A DNA stretch of 51,981 bases, taken from contig JAFVBF010000051.1 of assembly GCA_017480145.1 (NCBI GenBank), forward strand, positions 1 to 51,981, read 5' to 3'. The notes beneath the pieces are model-generated. The model ran no database searches. It was not told where the DNA came from and saw only the letters and a list, made by a program, of their open reading frames with translations. Below are positions 18,635 through 27,265 of this stretch, one piece after another. Source of the DNA: Bacteroidales bacterium (GTDB taxonomy: Bacteria > Bacteroidota > Bacteroidia > Bacteroidales > P3). The translations under genes and the position numbers were made by a program. Each line of letters begins with the position of its first letter. The stretch's first letter is position 1.

Positions 18635-19318
18635 TTATTTGGAGGCCTCTGCCACTGCGATATATTTGTCCATGTCGCTGTATTCAGTGCTTTCGGGATA
18701 TTTCTCTTTCACTTTGTTGAAGCAAGCAATGGCCTTGTCATTCTTCTGCATTGCCAGATACATCATGCCAGCTTTAAAAAGAGCAGTGGGAGCCACCAGT
18801 ATGTTGTCGCCTTTTGCAGCTGCTTTCTCGTAGAGAGCGAGGGCTTTGTCGTTGTTCTGCAACTCTGCCTCAGCATCGCCTTGTGCCATCAAGGCCAGAG
18901 GTTTGACATAGTTGTCGGTGCTGCTGAATTTCTTCAGGTGTTCGATGGCTTCTTCATATTGTCCGAGACGCAGTTCGCATACCCCGGCATAGTAGTAGGC
19001 TAAATTGGCGGCCTCAGTACCTTTGTAGTCGGAAATAATGTCCAAGAAACCTAATGAATTGGATTCCTTGTCTCCGTTTAGAGCTTTGTCGTAATCGTAA
19101 TTGTCAAAAAAGTTTTCTGCCATGAACATTTCGCCAGCGGCCTCTTCGGCACGAGGCTCAAAGTACAGTTTTTTCAGTCCGAAAATACCTGCTATAATGA
19201 TAATGACAGCGGCTACGCCGATATAGATATGGTTTTTGTATTTCTCAAGAAAGGCTTCTGCTTTGGAGATAAAATCATTGATTTCAATGGCTTGATTAGC
19301 TTCGTTTTGCTCTTTCAT
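18635..19318 (-). CDS. Membrane-anchored tetratricopeptide-repeat protein, 227 aa
   Basis: A short acidic cytoplasmic N-terminus is followed by one membrane helix at about residues 33-50 (HIYIGVAAVIIIIAGIFGL). The periplasmic part carries tandem TPR units: LAYYYAGVCELRLGQYEEAIEHLKKF, PLALMAQGDAEAELQNNDKALALYEKAA and ALFKAGMMYLAMQKNDKAIACFNKVKEKYP. The layout resembles YfgM-type proteins, which associate with the Sec translocon and periplasmic chaperones. That role is inferred from layout only. The gene is monocistronic: a TACTTTTG box lies upstream and an intrinsic terminator downstream. Confidence 0.85.
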   Translation of the reverse strand: MKEQNEANQAIEINDFISKAEAFLEKYKNHIYIGVAAVIIIIAGIFGLKKLYFEPRAEEAAGEMFMAENFFDNYDYDKALNGDKESNSLGFLDIISDYKGTEAANLAYYYAGVCELRLGQYEEAIEHLKKFSSTDNYVKPLALMAQGDAEAELQNNDKALALYEKAAAKGDNILVAPTALFKAGMMYLAMQKNDKAIACFNKVKEKYPESTEYSDMDKYIAVAEASK

Positions 19319-19343
19319 TTTGATAATGTGTTTTTTGAGGCTG

Positions 19344-19351
19344 CAAAAGTA
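19344..19351 (-). promoter_or_regulatory. -7 box for the TPR gene
   Basis: The minus strand reads TACTTTTG, 25 bp before the ATG. It is divergent from the box at 19564 across an AT-rich 250-bp intergenic region. No clear -33 TTG is seen. Confidence 0.55.
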
Positions 19352-19563
19352 GTTATTTTTTTTGTTTTGGATGGAAAATTATTTTCAGCAGGGTAGAGCG
19401 TTAAAAATGTTGAAGGTCTAATTCCTTGTATGGTAGTTGCTTGTGCTGTTTTGTCCTCATATTATTGTTGAAAACTATATTTATTTAAAATTTTTTATTA
19501 TTTTTGCAAGGATTAATTTTTGTTAATGGATTAACGACGGATTTAAGGACGGAAAGGCGGCTT

Positions 19564-19571
19564 TACTTTTG
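19564..19571 (+). promoter_or_regulatory. -7 box for the DHOD-like gene
   Basis: TACTTTTG lies 15 bp before the ATG at 19587. This rules out the in-frame TTG at 19569, which overlaps the box itself. Confidence 0.6.
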
Positions 19572-19586
19572 TACAAGCGGAAAGCA

Positions 19587-20570
19587 ATGGATATCTCGGT
19601 TGATTATTTGGGTTTACACTTGAAGTCCCCTGTGATTGTTGAAAATAGACAGGGAACGGATGATGTTGATGCTTTTAAGCGTTTGGAGGACTCTGGGGCG
19701 GGTGCCATTATCTTGCGGACGAAGTTCGAGGAGGAGTTTGCCTACGACATAAAGCGCAATACCCGTATTGTGGCTCGAACCAATAACTATGGTGCGGGTT
19801 ATGAGTATGTGGCCCAGCACCTCGGGACATACCAGATGGATGACTATTTCGCAAATGTTCAGAAGATTACTGACGCAGTGGGCATCCCTGTGATTGGCAG
19901 CATCAGTTGCATCTCTTTCGAAGCCTGGATTAATTACGTGGCCCATTATGAGAAAGCCGGATGCCGTGCCATCGAACTCACTATGTCCATGCGTCCCTAC
20001 GATATTTCCCAGACATCTTCCGACATTGAGCGTATATACAATCAGGTGATTTTCGCGGTTCGAAGGGCTTCTGCGCTGCCTATAGCGATTCGCATGGGTA
20101 ACAATTTTACCAATCTGGCCAAATTTGTCCAGCAGCTTTCGTGGTCGGGCATTCAGGGTATTTCCCTTTTCGATAAGGAAGTCCCGATGGATATTGATAT
20201 TGATAACCTGCAACTTAACCAGTCTAAGACGGAGTATTGTTCTGAGGACTTGTGCTCGTTGCTGCGATGGATAGCAATCCTTTCTGGTAAGACGCGCTGT
20301 GGGCTCTCCGCCTGTACGGGCATCAAGACAGCCTCCGACATCGTCAAGGTGCTATTGGCGGGCGCTGAGACCGTGCAGATCCCTTCTGCCCTATGCTGGA
20401 GGGATGAAAACTATCTGAGTGGACTGCATGAAAGTCTTGCCCATTGGATGGAGTCGCATCAGTTCGAGAAAATAGCTCAGTTTCGGGGCAGGTTGGCCAT
20501 GTCTCCCAATGATCCTGCTGTTGACCTAATGCGCGTGCAGGCAATACGTATGGCTTTTGAATCAAAATAA
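19587..20570 (+). CDS. Dihydroorotate dehydrogenase-like flavoprotein, 327 aa
   Basis: The protein has the FMN-binding TIM-barrel order of class 1 DHOD: an N-terminal DYLGLHLKSPVIVENRQG (where DHODs have a similar LKNPVI), PVIGSISCISFEAWINYVAHYEKAG, LPIAIRMGNNFTNLAKFVQQL, and late barrel glycines in SACTGIKTASDIVKVLLAGAETVQI. However, the catalytic NxSCPN loop is replaced by LTMSMRPYDIS. It is therefore unlikely to be the pyrimidine-pathway enzyme and belongs with the DHOD-like family of unknown substrate. The ATG at 19587 is preferred over TTG 19569 because the latter lies inside the promoter box. A four-helix-bundle gene follows 41 bp downstream. Confidence 0.85.
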   Translation: MDISVDYLGLHLKSPVIVENRQGTDDVDAFKRLEDSGAGAIILRTKFEEEFAYDIKRNTRIVARTNNYGAGYEYVAQHLGTYQMDDYFANVQKITDAVGIPVIGSISCISFEAWINYVAHYEKAGCRAIELTMSMRPYDISQTSSDIERIYNQVIFAVRRASALPIAIRMGNNFTNLAKFVQQLSWSGIQGISLFDKEVPMDIDIDNLQLNQSKTEYCSEDLCSLLRWIAILSGKTRCGLSACTGIKTASDIVKVLLAGAETVQIPSALCWRDENYLSGLHESLAHWMESHQFEKIAQFRGRLAMSPNDPAVDLMRVQAIRMAFESK

Positions 20571-20611
20571 AATATTTATGGACAATTATTAATCCAATTA
20601 ACCAGATACTT

Positions 20612-21073
20612 ATGGAAACACAAGACAAAACCGGTTGCTTTTTCCGCTTCGAAGAGCTTAGAATTTATGCCAAAGCCGTTGCTTATAGCCAGTGGCTGCT
20701 CCAGTCGCTTCATCAGCCTGTTAGCGAGGCTCAGAAAAACCTATTTAATTCATTCTGCCATTCGTCGTATGATATATCGCTAAACATTGCAGAGGGTTCT
20801 TCGCGCAACAAAAGCCAGTTTGAGCATTATCTTAAGATTTCCAAGACCGCCATTCGCGAGTGCTATGTTTATACTTCGGTGGCAGCTGGCATTGGACTTT
20901 TTTCTGAGGAGGAGGCTACGCAGTCCAGCGAATACCTCATGGAGATGACCCGTATGCTCGGGGCATTGATTATCTCCCTCCAGCGCGGACGTCGCACATC
21001 CGACGATGAACGTGAGGCTGTCGCTTCCGATGACGCTATCGATGCTATTGACAGCATCGAGACAGACTTCTGA
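20612..21073 (+). CDS. Four-helix-bundle protein (23S rRNA intervening-sequence protein family), 153 aa
   Basis: The family signature is plain: an N-terminal FEELRIYAKAVAYSQWL, then SSYDISLNIAEGSSRNKSQFEHYLKISKTAIRECYVYT, then a final helix EYLMEMTRMLGALIISLQR. These proteins fold as four-helix bundles and form pentamers. The name comes from spirochaete ORFs inside 23S rRNA insertions, but most copies, like this one, lie elsewhere and have no known function. An acidic tail (residues ~127-153, many Asp) extends past the fold. It lies between the DHOD-like gene and kdsA (23 bp gap) on the same strand. Confidence 0.9.
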   Translation: METQDKTGCFFRFEELRIYAKAVAYSQWLLQSLHQPVSEAQKNLFNSFCHSSYDISLNIAEGSSRNKSQFEHYLKISKTAIRECYVYTSVAAGIGLFSEEEATQSSEYLMEMTRMLGALIISLQRGRRTSDDEREAVASDDAIDAIDSIETDF

Positions 21074-21096
21074 TTACCAATCCATATCATTTTTTT

Positions 21097-21909
21097 ATGT
21101 ATCCCATACTTCCCAAACTGAAGTACACGGAGACCGGCAATTTCTTCCTGATTGCCGGTCCTTGTGTTATTGAGGATGAGAAATCCCCATTTGCTATTGC
21201 GGAACGGCTGGTCGAGATTTCCCAGCGTCTCCGCATACCATTCGCTTTTAAGGCTTCGTATAAAAAGGCCAATCGTTCACGTCTGGACTCGTTTACAGGC
21301 ATTGGCGACCAAGTGGGCTTGGAAATCCTCCAAGCCATCAGCCGGCAGTTTGATGTGCCTGTGGTGACAGATGTGCACAATGAGGCCGAGGCTGCCAAGG
21401 CTGCACCCTATGTCGATGTGCTACAGATTCCGGCTTTCCTTTGCCGGCAGACCGACCTGTTGCGGGCGGCTGCCGAGACGGGGCGTGTGGTCAATGTTAA
21501 GAAAGGTCAGTTCCTTTCGCCTGAGGCCATGACCCATGCAGTTGATAAGGTTCGTGCTTTCGGCAACTCCAATGTCATGCTTACCGAGCGTGGTACGACT
21601 TTCGGATACCAGGATCTCGTGGTGGATTTTCGGGGCATTACTGAGATGAAGAAAAACAATGTCCCCGTTGTGGTAGATATTACTCATTCGCTTCAGCGGC
21701 CCAATCAGCCTGCGGGCGTCACCGGTGGCAATCCCGAAATGATAGAGACCATCGGACGAGCTGCTGTGGCTGTGGCTTGCGATGGCATTTTTATGGAGAC
21801 TCATCCCTGCCCACAACAGGCCAAGTCTGATGGAGCCAATATGTTGCGGCTCGATTTGGCTGAAGATTTGCTGTCCACACTGTTGCGCATACATCAGGTG
21901 TCGCGTTGA
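21097..21909 (+). CDS. kdsA: 3-deoxy-8-phosphooctulonate (KDO-8-P) synthase, 270 aa
   Basis: KdsA condenses phosphoenolpyruvate with arabinose 5-phosphate, the first step to the KDO sugar of lipopolysaccharide. Family motifs are FLIAGPCVIEDE, PFAFKASYKKANRSRLDSFTG, VVTDVHNEAEA, LQIPAFLCRQTDLL, VNVKKGQFLSPEAM, LTERGTTFGYQDLVVDFRG and GIFMETHPCPQQAKSDGAN. The Cys in IAGPC occupies the metal-ligand position of the Aquifex-type enzyme (Asn in the E. coli type), so this should be the metal-dependent class. The gene is intact and of normal length. A G9 run follows its stop. Confidence 0.96.
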   Translation: MYPILPKLKYTETGNFFLIAGPCVIEDEKSPFAIAERLVEISQRLRIPFAFKASYKKANRSRLDSFTGIGDQVGLEILQAISRQFDVPVVTDVHNEAEAAKAAPYVDVLQIPAFLCRQTDLLRAAAETGRVVNVKKGQFLSPEAMTHAVDKVRAFGNSNVMLTERGTTFGYQDLVVDFRGITEMKKNNVPVVVDITHSLQRPNQPAGVTGGNPEMIETIGRAAVAVACDGIFMETHPCPQQAKSDGANMLRLDLAEDLLSTLLRIHQVSR

Positions 21910-22032
21910 CCAGGGGGGGGGCGTCCTCAACGGCATTGAGGGTACGTTCCTACGGACGTCCTGTTTGCCGTTGTCCGGCCTCGCTTACACTATAATTTAT
22001 TATTCTATTCAAATAACTATATCAATACTCAA

Positions 22033-23016
22033 ATGCAGCTAAACCTTTCTCGTCCCCTTGTATTCTTCGACCTCGAAACTTCGGGCCTTCAAGTGGGACA
22101 TGATCACATTGTGGAAATGTGTTTTTTGAAGATTAATCCAGATGGCACGGAGGAGCAGTTCTCCCATCGTGTCCGTCCGGTCGATGTGGAGGGCAGAACT
22201 GTCCACATCCCCGAGGAGACCACTGCCATACATGGCATTAGTGATGAGGATGTTATGGATATGCCTTCATTTCGAGAACTTGCCCCGCAGGTGGTTGCCT
22301 TCATTGGTGATGCCGATCTGGCTGGCTACAATTCCAATAAGTTTGATGTCCCTATGCTGGTAGAGGAGTTCCTTCGTGCTGGGCAGCCTTTTGACATCCG
22401 GCAGCACCGTCTCATTGATGTGCAGAACATCTTTCACCGCATGGAGCAGCGCACACTGCGCGCTGCCTATCGCTTCTACTGTGGCGGACAGGATTTTGCA
22501 AATGCGCATTCGGCAGATGCCGACACCCGCGCCACTTACGAGGTGTTGAAGGCCCAACTGGACCGTTATCGGGATGTGGATTGCGAGGTCAAGGAGGGCG
22601 AGGTTGTGAAGGCCCCTGTTCGTAATGATGTTCAGGCTCTTAGCGATTTTTCTTCTGTGGGTCGTAATGCCGACTTGGTGGGGCATATCGTTTTCGATGC
22701 TCAGCATAAGGAGACGTTCAATTTCGGCAAGTATAAGAACCGTCGTCTGGAGGATGTCTTTGTCGAGGAGCCTTCTTATTGTGATTGGATGCTTAAGTCT
22801 GATTTCCCGCTATCTACCAAATCGGTAGTCCGTGAGGTCTATGGTCGTGTGCGTCAGCAGCAGTCTGAATTACGCCGTCAGGCAAAACCAGCTCAGCATA
22901 GGTCTGATTTCGATGGGACGAAGGCCAAGAATCATCATTCCGAAAAGGTGCGTCCCGAAATGACGGATGAGCAGGTGCTACAGCAATTGTCGTTGCATTT
23001 TTCGGGTAAATTTTAG
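22033..23016 (+). CDS. DEDDh 3'-5' exonuclease (DnaQ/epsilon-like) with C-terminal DUF3820-type domain, 327 aa
   Basis: Residues ~8-178 form a DnaQ-type exonuclease: Exo I FFDLETSGL (D, E), Exo II LAGYNSNKFDVPML (N, D), and Exo III HSADADTRATYEVL (His and Asp). The region to ~215 is a linker. Residues ~220-275 (FNFGKYKNRRLEDVFVEEPSYCDWMLKSDFP) match the small domain seen in DUF3820/QSregVF proteins, often fused to exonucleases. The C-terminus is basic and could bind nucleic acid. The role is probably DNA repair or RNA/DNA trimming and not replicative proofreading. A long hairpin terminator follows. Confidence 0.88.
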   Translation: MQLNLSRPLVFFDLETSGLQVGHDHIVEMCFLKINPDGTEEQFSHRVRPVDVEGRTVHIPEETTAIHGISDEDVMDMPSFRELAPQVVAFIGDADLAGYNSNKFDVPMLVEEFLRAGQPFDIRQHRLIDVQNIFHRMEQRTLRAAYRFYCGGQDFANAHSADADTRATYEVLKAQLDRYRDVDCEVKEGEVVKAPVRNDVQALSDFSSVGRNADLVGHIVFDAQHKETFNFGKYKNRRLEDVFVEEPSYCDWMLKSDFPLSTKSVVREVYGRVRQQQSELRRQAKPAQHRSDFDGTKAKNHHSEKVRPEMTDEQVLQQLSLHFSGKF

Positions 23017-23028
23017 TCTGTAGAATCC

Positions 23029-23079
23029 ATTATGTGAGGCAGGGCGTCTATTTTGAATGGATGCCCTGCCTCTCATAAT
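23029..23079 (+). terminator. Long stem-loop after the exonuclease gene
   Basis: ATTATG-T-GAGGCAGGGCGTC (23029-23048) pairs with GATGCCCTGCCTC-T-CATAAT (23060-23079), with one G-U pair and one T/T mismatch. It begins 12 bp after the stop codon. Confidence 0.8.
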
Positions 23080-23341
23080 GTCGTCTGCACAGGTGGGTTA
23101 TTCATTGTCTATGCTGGAAGATAGCGAATGGCAGGTCTCGGATGTGTTATTTATAACGAGTGACTAAACCTCTGCCCGCTACCATTATATATTATTGATA
23201 GAACCGTATGATTGGCTGGGTAGCGTGACGACGTGCGTGGGTGGTGTTCATGCGTGTCTGTGGCCGTGATATGGCGTAGGCAATATTTTGTCCTTTTTGT
23301 AGTTATTAGTTTGTGGTTATAACGCTTTAGATTGCAGCCTT
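23080..23341 (+). other. Upstream region of the antiporter gene
   Basis: No ORF or clear TAnnTTTG box is seen. The last 60 bp are AT-rich and probably contain the promoter for the 23342-30055 run. Confidence 0.35.
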
Positions 23342-25585
23342 ATGTCGTCATTGCCTCCTTTGTTTCTCGACTTGGCCATCATCCTGATTACGGCGGGGGT
23401 GGTTACGGTATTGTTTAAGTGGATGAAGCAGCCTTTGGTGCTGGGGTATATTGTGGCGGGCTTCATCATTGGTCCTTATGTTACGTGGTTTCCAGCCATT
23501 ACGGATAAGTCCAATATTCATGTGTGGAGCGACATTGGTATCGTCTTTCTAATGTTTGCCTTGGGTTTGGAGTTCAGTATTAAGAAACTGAAAAAAGTGG
23601 GAGCAACAGGAGCCATTACGGCTTTGACAGAGCTTTTCATGATGTTTTTGATAGGCAGTTCTGTGGGGCGGATGTTGGGGTTCCAACAAATGGAGTGTAT
23701 CTTTTTGGGGTGTATGCTGTCTATCTCCTCGACGACAATTATCATCAAGTCTTTCGATGATTTGAAGTTGAAGCAGCAGAAGTTTACCAGCACGGTGACG
23801 GCCGTCCTGGTGGTTGAGGATTTGGTTGCGGTGTTGTTGCTGGTGTTACTGTCCACACTGTCGGTGAGCCGTAGTTTTGATGGTGGTCAGCTGGCCATGA
23901 GTTTGGTGAAACTGTTGTTCTTCCTCATCGTCTGGTTTACTTTCGGCATCTATTTGATTCCGACTTTTTTGCGATGGATGCGTCGTTGGATGACCGAGGA
24001 AACTTTGTGTGTTGTCGCCGTGGGATTATGTTTCGGCATGGTAGTGCTGGCGTCTTATGCTGGCTTCTCTACGGCTTTGGGAGCTTTCGTTATGGGTGCT
24101 ATCCTTGCGGAGACCATTGAGGCCGATGTGATACATCACATTATTACGCCTATCAAAAATCTGTTCGGAGCCGTATTCTTTGTGTCCGTGGGCATGTTGG
24201 TCAATCCCGAGGTGCTGGTCAAATACATTGTCCCTATTTTGGTGATAGCAGCCACTATCGTGGTGTGCAAGTCGTTGGCAGCAACGCTTGGGGTGACGCT
24301 GAGTGGAAAGCCTCTGAAAACCGCCATGCAGAGCGGCTTTTGCTTCTGTCAAATCGGTGAGTTCTCTTTCATTATTGCTGGATTAGGACTCAGTTTCGGT
24401 GTGATAGGAGACACCCTGTACCCCATCATTGTCTCGGTATCCATTATCACGACTTTTGTCACTCCTTATATGATTAAGGCGGGGCTGCCGGCCTACGAAT
24501 GGCTCTACCCTCGGATTCCCGACAAGGCCAGACGCATGTTGGAAAACTATTCGGCTTCGGCCAATAGTGGTGGGCATGAGCGTTTGGTGAATCAATTCGT
24601 CAAGAAGCAGCTGTCTTCTATTCTGGTTTACGGAGCTATCCTTGCCGCTATCGTATTGTTGTCGTTCACGGTGCTGCATCCCTTCTTGCTCAAGGCTGCC
24701 GAAACCACGGGGTTGAGTGTTTTGTGGGCCAATCTGATTGGACTGTCGGTGACGCTGTTGGTAATGACTCCGTTTTTGTGGGCCATGGTGACGACAATCA
24801 ATCGTGGTCGTCTGCGCCGTATGCTCAATGCCTATCGCAACAGTCAGGCTATCGTCATTCCGTTGGTGCTGCTGAGATTGTTTGTCGCTCTCTTTTCCAT
24901 AGGTGTGGTCGTGGCCCGCTATGTCCATATGGCTGTGGGTTTTGTTTCGGTCATAGCCTTTTTGCTGTTGCTGTTCTTCCGCTTTTCCCGCAGGGCGGAA
25001 GGCTTCTATCAGCGCATCGAAGGACAGTTTGTCTCCAATTTCAACCAGCGGCAAGCTCAAAACTCTTTCCGTATTCCGCAGTCTATGGAGAAGTTCTTCA
25101 GTATGGAGCGAGTTTTGATTTCTCCTTTTTCTCAATACGTGGGTAGAACTTTGCGAACGTCCAACCTACGCAATGACTTCGGCATTAACATTGTCTCTAT
25201 CGAACGTGGTGCAGAGATGATTAATCTGCCCGAGAGCGAGGCGGTGCTGATGCCCATGGACAAATTGACGGTTATAGGTACTGAGGACCAGATTGGTCAA
25301 TTCAGAGCTGTCTCTGAGGTGGAACCCGAGATGCTGATACGCGACCATTCGGATAATGAGGTAAATGTTTATCGTTATGTTATCATAGAGGACGGGCCGC
25401 TGTTTGGTAAGTCATTGATGAATGCTGATTTCCGGGGACGCTACAATGGCATGGTGATTGCCATAGAGCGCAACCAGCAGTACATCCTCAACCCCAAGGC
25501 CGACACTGTATTTATGGTAGATGATGTGGTCTGGTTTGTTTCGCCAGACGAGATTGAATTGTCTCGCTTTATCAAGGAAAGCTAA
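23342..25585 (+). CDS. CPA2-family monovalent cation:proton antiporter with two C-terminal RCK_C domains, 747 aa
   Basis: The first ~400 residues form a Na/H-exchanger-type transporter with about a dozen membrane helices (PPLFLDLAIILITAGVVTVLF, PLVLGYIVAGFIIGP, IGIVFLMFALGLEFS, STALGAFVMGAILAE). Further membrane helices extend to about residue 560. No Rossmann-type RCK_N (GxGxxG) domain is seen. Instead two TrkA-C-like domains follow in tandem (~590-665, VGRTLRTSNLRNDFGINIVSIERG; ~670-745, FGKSLMNADFRGRYNGMVIAIERN), which usually bind small ligands such as cyclic dinucleotides or nucleotides. It is probably a K+ or Na+/H+ antiporter gated by a ligand. It starts a run of four closely spaced plus-strand genes. 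Confidence 0.88.
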   Translation: MSSLPPLFLDLAIILITAGVVTVLFKWMKQPLVLGYIVAGFIIGPYVTWFPAITDKSNIHVWSDIGIVFLMFALGLEFSIKKLKKVGATGAITALTELFMMFLIGSSVGRMLGFQQMECIFLGCMLSISSTTIIIKSFDDLKLKQQKFTSTVTAVLVVEDLVAVLLLVLLSTLSVSRSFDGGQLAMSLVKLLFFLIVWFTFGIYLIPTFLRWMRRWMTEETLCVVAVGLCFGMVVLASYAGFSTALGAFVMGAILAETIEADVIHHIITPIKNLFGAVFFVSVGMLVNPEVLVKYIVPILVIAATIVVCKSLAATLGVTLSGKPLKTAMQSGFCFCQIGEFSFIIAGLGLSFGVIGDTLYPIIVSVSIITTFVTPYMIKAGLPAYEWLYPRIPDKARRMLENYSASANSGGHERLVNQFVKKQLSSILVYGAILAAIVLLSFTVLHPFLLKAAETTGLSVLWANLIGLSVTLLVMTPFLWAMVTTINRGRLRRMLNAYRNSQAIVIPLVLLRLFVALFSIGVVVARYVHMAVGFVSVIAFLLLLFFRFSRRAEGFYQRIEGQFVSNFNQRQAQNSFRIPQSMEKFFSMERVLISPFSQYVGRTLRTSNLRNDFGINIVSIERGAEMINLPESEAVLMPMDKLTVIGTEDQIGQFRAVSEVEPEMLIRDHSDNEVNVYRYVIIEDGPLFGKSLMNADFRGRYNGMVIAIERNQQYILNPKADTVFMVDDVVWFVSPDEIELSRFIKES

Positions 25586-25612
25586 TTTTCGTACTATATT
25601 TTTATCTTCGAC

Positions 25613-27250
25613 ATGAAACGTATATTGCTCACAATGCTTGCTGTCGTGCTGTCACTGCACCTCGTGGCGCAGCAGGATAAGGGTTTTGAAATTTCCAAGA
25701 ACCTCGAAATCTTTGCCAATGTCTATAAGAATCTGCATCAATACTATGTGGATGACGTGGATCCAGGGAAAACGATGAAGGTGGCTATTGATGCCATGCT
25801 GGCCTCGATGGACCCCTATACGAACTATTATCCTGAATCGGATATGGAGGATGTAAAGTTGCAGCTGATGGGCAAGTATGGCGGCATAGGGGCATTGATT
25901 CACCAGCAGGGCAAGTCGGTCTATATTGCTGAACCCTATGAGGGTTTGCCCGCCGATAAGGCAGGACTTCGTGCAGGCGACCGTATTGTGAGCATCGAGG
26001 GTGAAAGCGCCGAAGGCAAGACCAACAGCGATGTGAGTGCCGCACTGCGGGGTCAGGCTGGTACCAGTATCACTATTGGGCTGGAACGAGATGGGCAGCA
26101 TTTTGAGAAAACCATTGTCCGTCAGGAAATCCAGCTAAAGGCCGTCCCCTACTATGGCTACGTGGGTGGCGATTATGGTTATGTGAAATTGAATGAGTTT
26201 ACGCGTGGTTCAGGCAGTGAGGTGCGTATGGCAGTGCAGGAGCTGATGGGTGGCAAAAGTAATCTGAAAGGTGTCATACTTGATTTGCGGGGCAATGGCG
26301 GTGGATTGATGAATGAGGCGGTGGATATTGTCAATATTTTTATGCCTAAAGGACAGCTGGTGGTAGAAACCAAAGGCAAGGTGGCGAGCAAGAACATGAA
26401 GAGTCGCACACGCCAGGAGCCTCTGAGTACCGATATCCCGGTGTCGGTGTTGATAGACAACTATAGTGCCAGTGCCAGCGAGATAGTAAGTGGTAGTTTG
26501 CAAGACTTTGATCGTGCTGTGATTATCGGCGAGCGTTCTTATGGCAAGGGCTTGGTGCAGAACATCTTGCCCATGGCATACAACTGTCAGATGAAAATCA
26601 CGGTGTCTAAGTATTACATCCCATCCGGCCGTTGCATACAGGCCATAGACTACAGCCACCGCGACACTAATGGACGGGCCGTCAAGGTGCCGGATTCGCT
26701 GAAGACGGCCTTCAAGACGCTAAATGGCCGCACGGTGTATGATGGTTTTGGCATTGAACCCGATGTGGAAATGGAGCCTCAGTATATGTCTGGCATTGCA
26801 GCATCGCTCTATGCGAAGCACCTCATATTCAATTATGCTACGGCTTTCCGTAAAAAACATGAGACCATCGCTCCGCCGTCGGAGTTTTCCATTACCGACG
26901 ACATATTTGCCGATTTTGTAAGTTATCTCTCGGATAAGGATTACGATTATTCTACCATCACGGAGCGTATGATAAAGGAACTGCGCAGGGTGGCTCAGGA
27001 AGAAAAGTATATGGATGCCATTTCGGGACAGCTGGATGCCATGGAGGAACAGTTCCGAAAGGATAAGGCGCAGGATATATACCGCTATCGTGACGAAATC
27101 AGCGAGATGCTTCTGGCTGAGATATTGACGCGCTATTACTATGAGAAAGGCCGTATAGAGGGTAGCCTGAAAGGTGATGCCGATATTCAGAAGGCCATAG
27201 CCGTCATGTCTGACAAGGCGGGCTATGACAAATTGCTGGGCAAAAAATAA
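25613..27250 (+). CDS. S41-family C-terminal processing protease (CtpA/Prc-like), 545 aa
   Basis: A signal peptide (MKRILLTMLAVVLSLHLVAQ) indicates periplasmic export. A cap segment (DAMLASMDPYTNYYPESDMEDVK) is followed by a PDZ domain at ~85-165 (YEGLPADKAGLRAGDRIVSIEGESAEG). The protease core has GYVKLNEFTRGSGSEV, LDLRGNGGGLMNEAVDIVNIF, the serine motif YSASASEIVSGSLQD and the lysine in GERSYGKGLVQ, giving the Ser/Lys dyad. The C-terminal ~150 residues are helical. It lies 27 bp after the antiporter gene and 15 bp before the ligase-like gene. Targets are unknown; related enzymes trim envelope proteins. Confidence 0.94.
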   Translation: MKRILLTMLAVVLSLHLVAQQDKGFEISKNLEIFANVYKNLHQYYVDDVDPGKTMKVAIDAMLASMDPYTNYYPESDMEDVKLQLMGKYGGIGALIHQQGKSVYIAEPYEGLPADKAGLRAGDRIVSIEGESAEGKTNSDVSAALRGQAGTSITIGLERDGQHFEKTIVRQEIQLKAVPYYGYVGGDYGYVKLNEFTRGSGSEVRMAVQELMGGKSNLKGVILDLRGNGGGLMNEAVDIVNIFMPKGQLVVETKGKVASKNMKSRTRQEPLSTDIPVSVLIDNYSASASEIVSGSLQDFDRAVIIGERSYGKGLVQNILPMAYNCQMKITVSKYYIPSGRCIQAIDYSHRDTNGRAVKVPDSLKTAFKTLNGRTVYDGFGIEPDVEMEPQYMSGIAASLYAKHLIFNYATAFRKKHETIAPPSEFSITDDIFADFVSYLSDKDYDYSTITERMIKELRRVAQEEKYMDAISGQLDAMEEQFRKDKAQDIYRYRDEISEMLLAEILTRYYYEKGRIEGSLKGDADIQKAIAVMSDKAGYDKLLGKK

Positions 27251-27265
27251 CATACGCTATCTCTC

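Noticed and set aside
24383-25135. 250-codon minus-strand ORF inside the antiporter gene
   Set aside because: It is antisense to conserved membrane segments and has a Gln/His/Arg-rich composition typical of a shadow.
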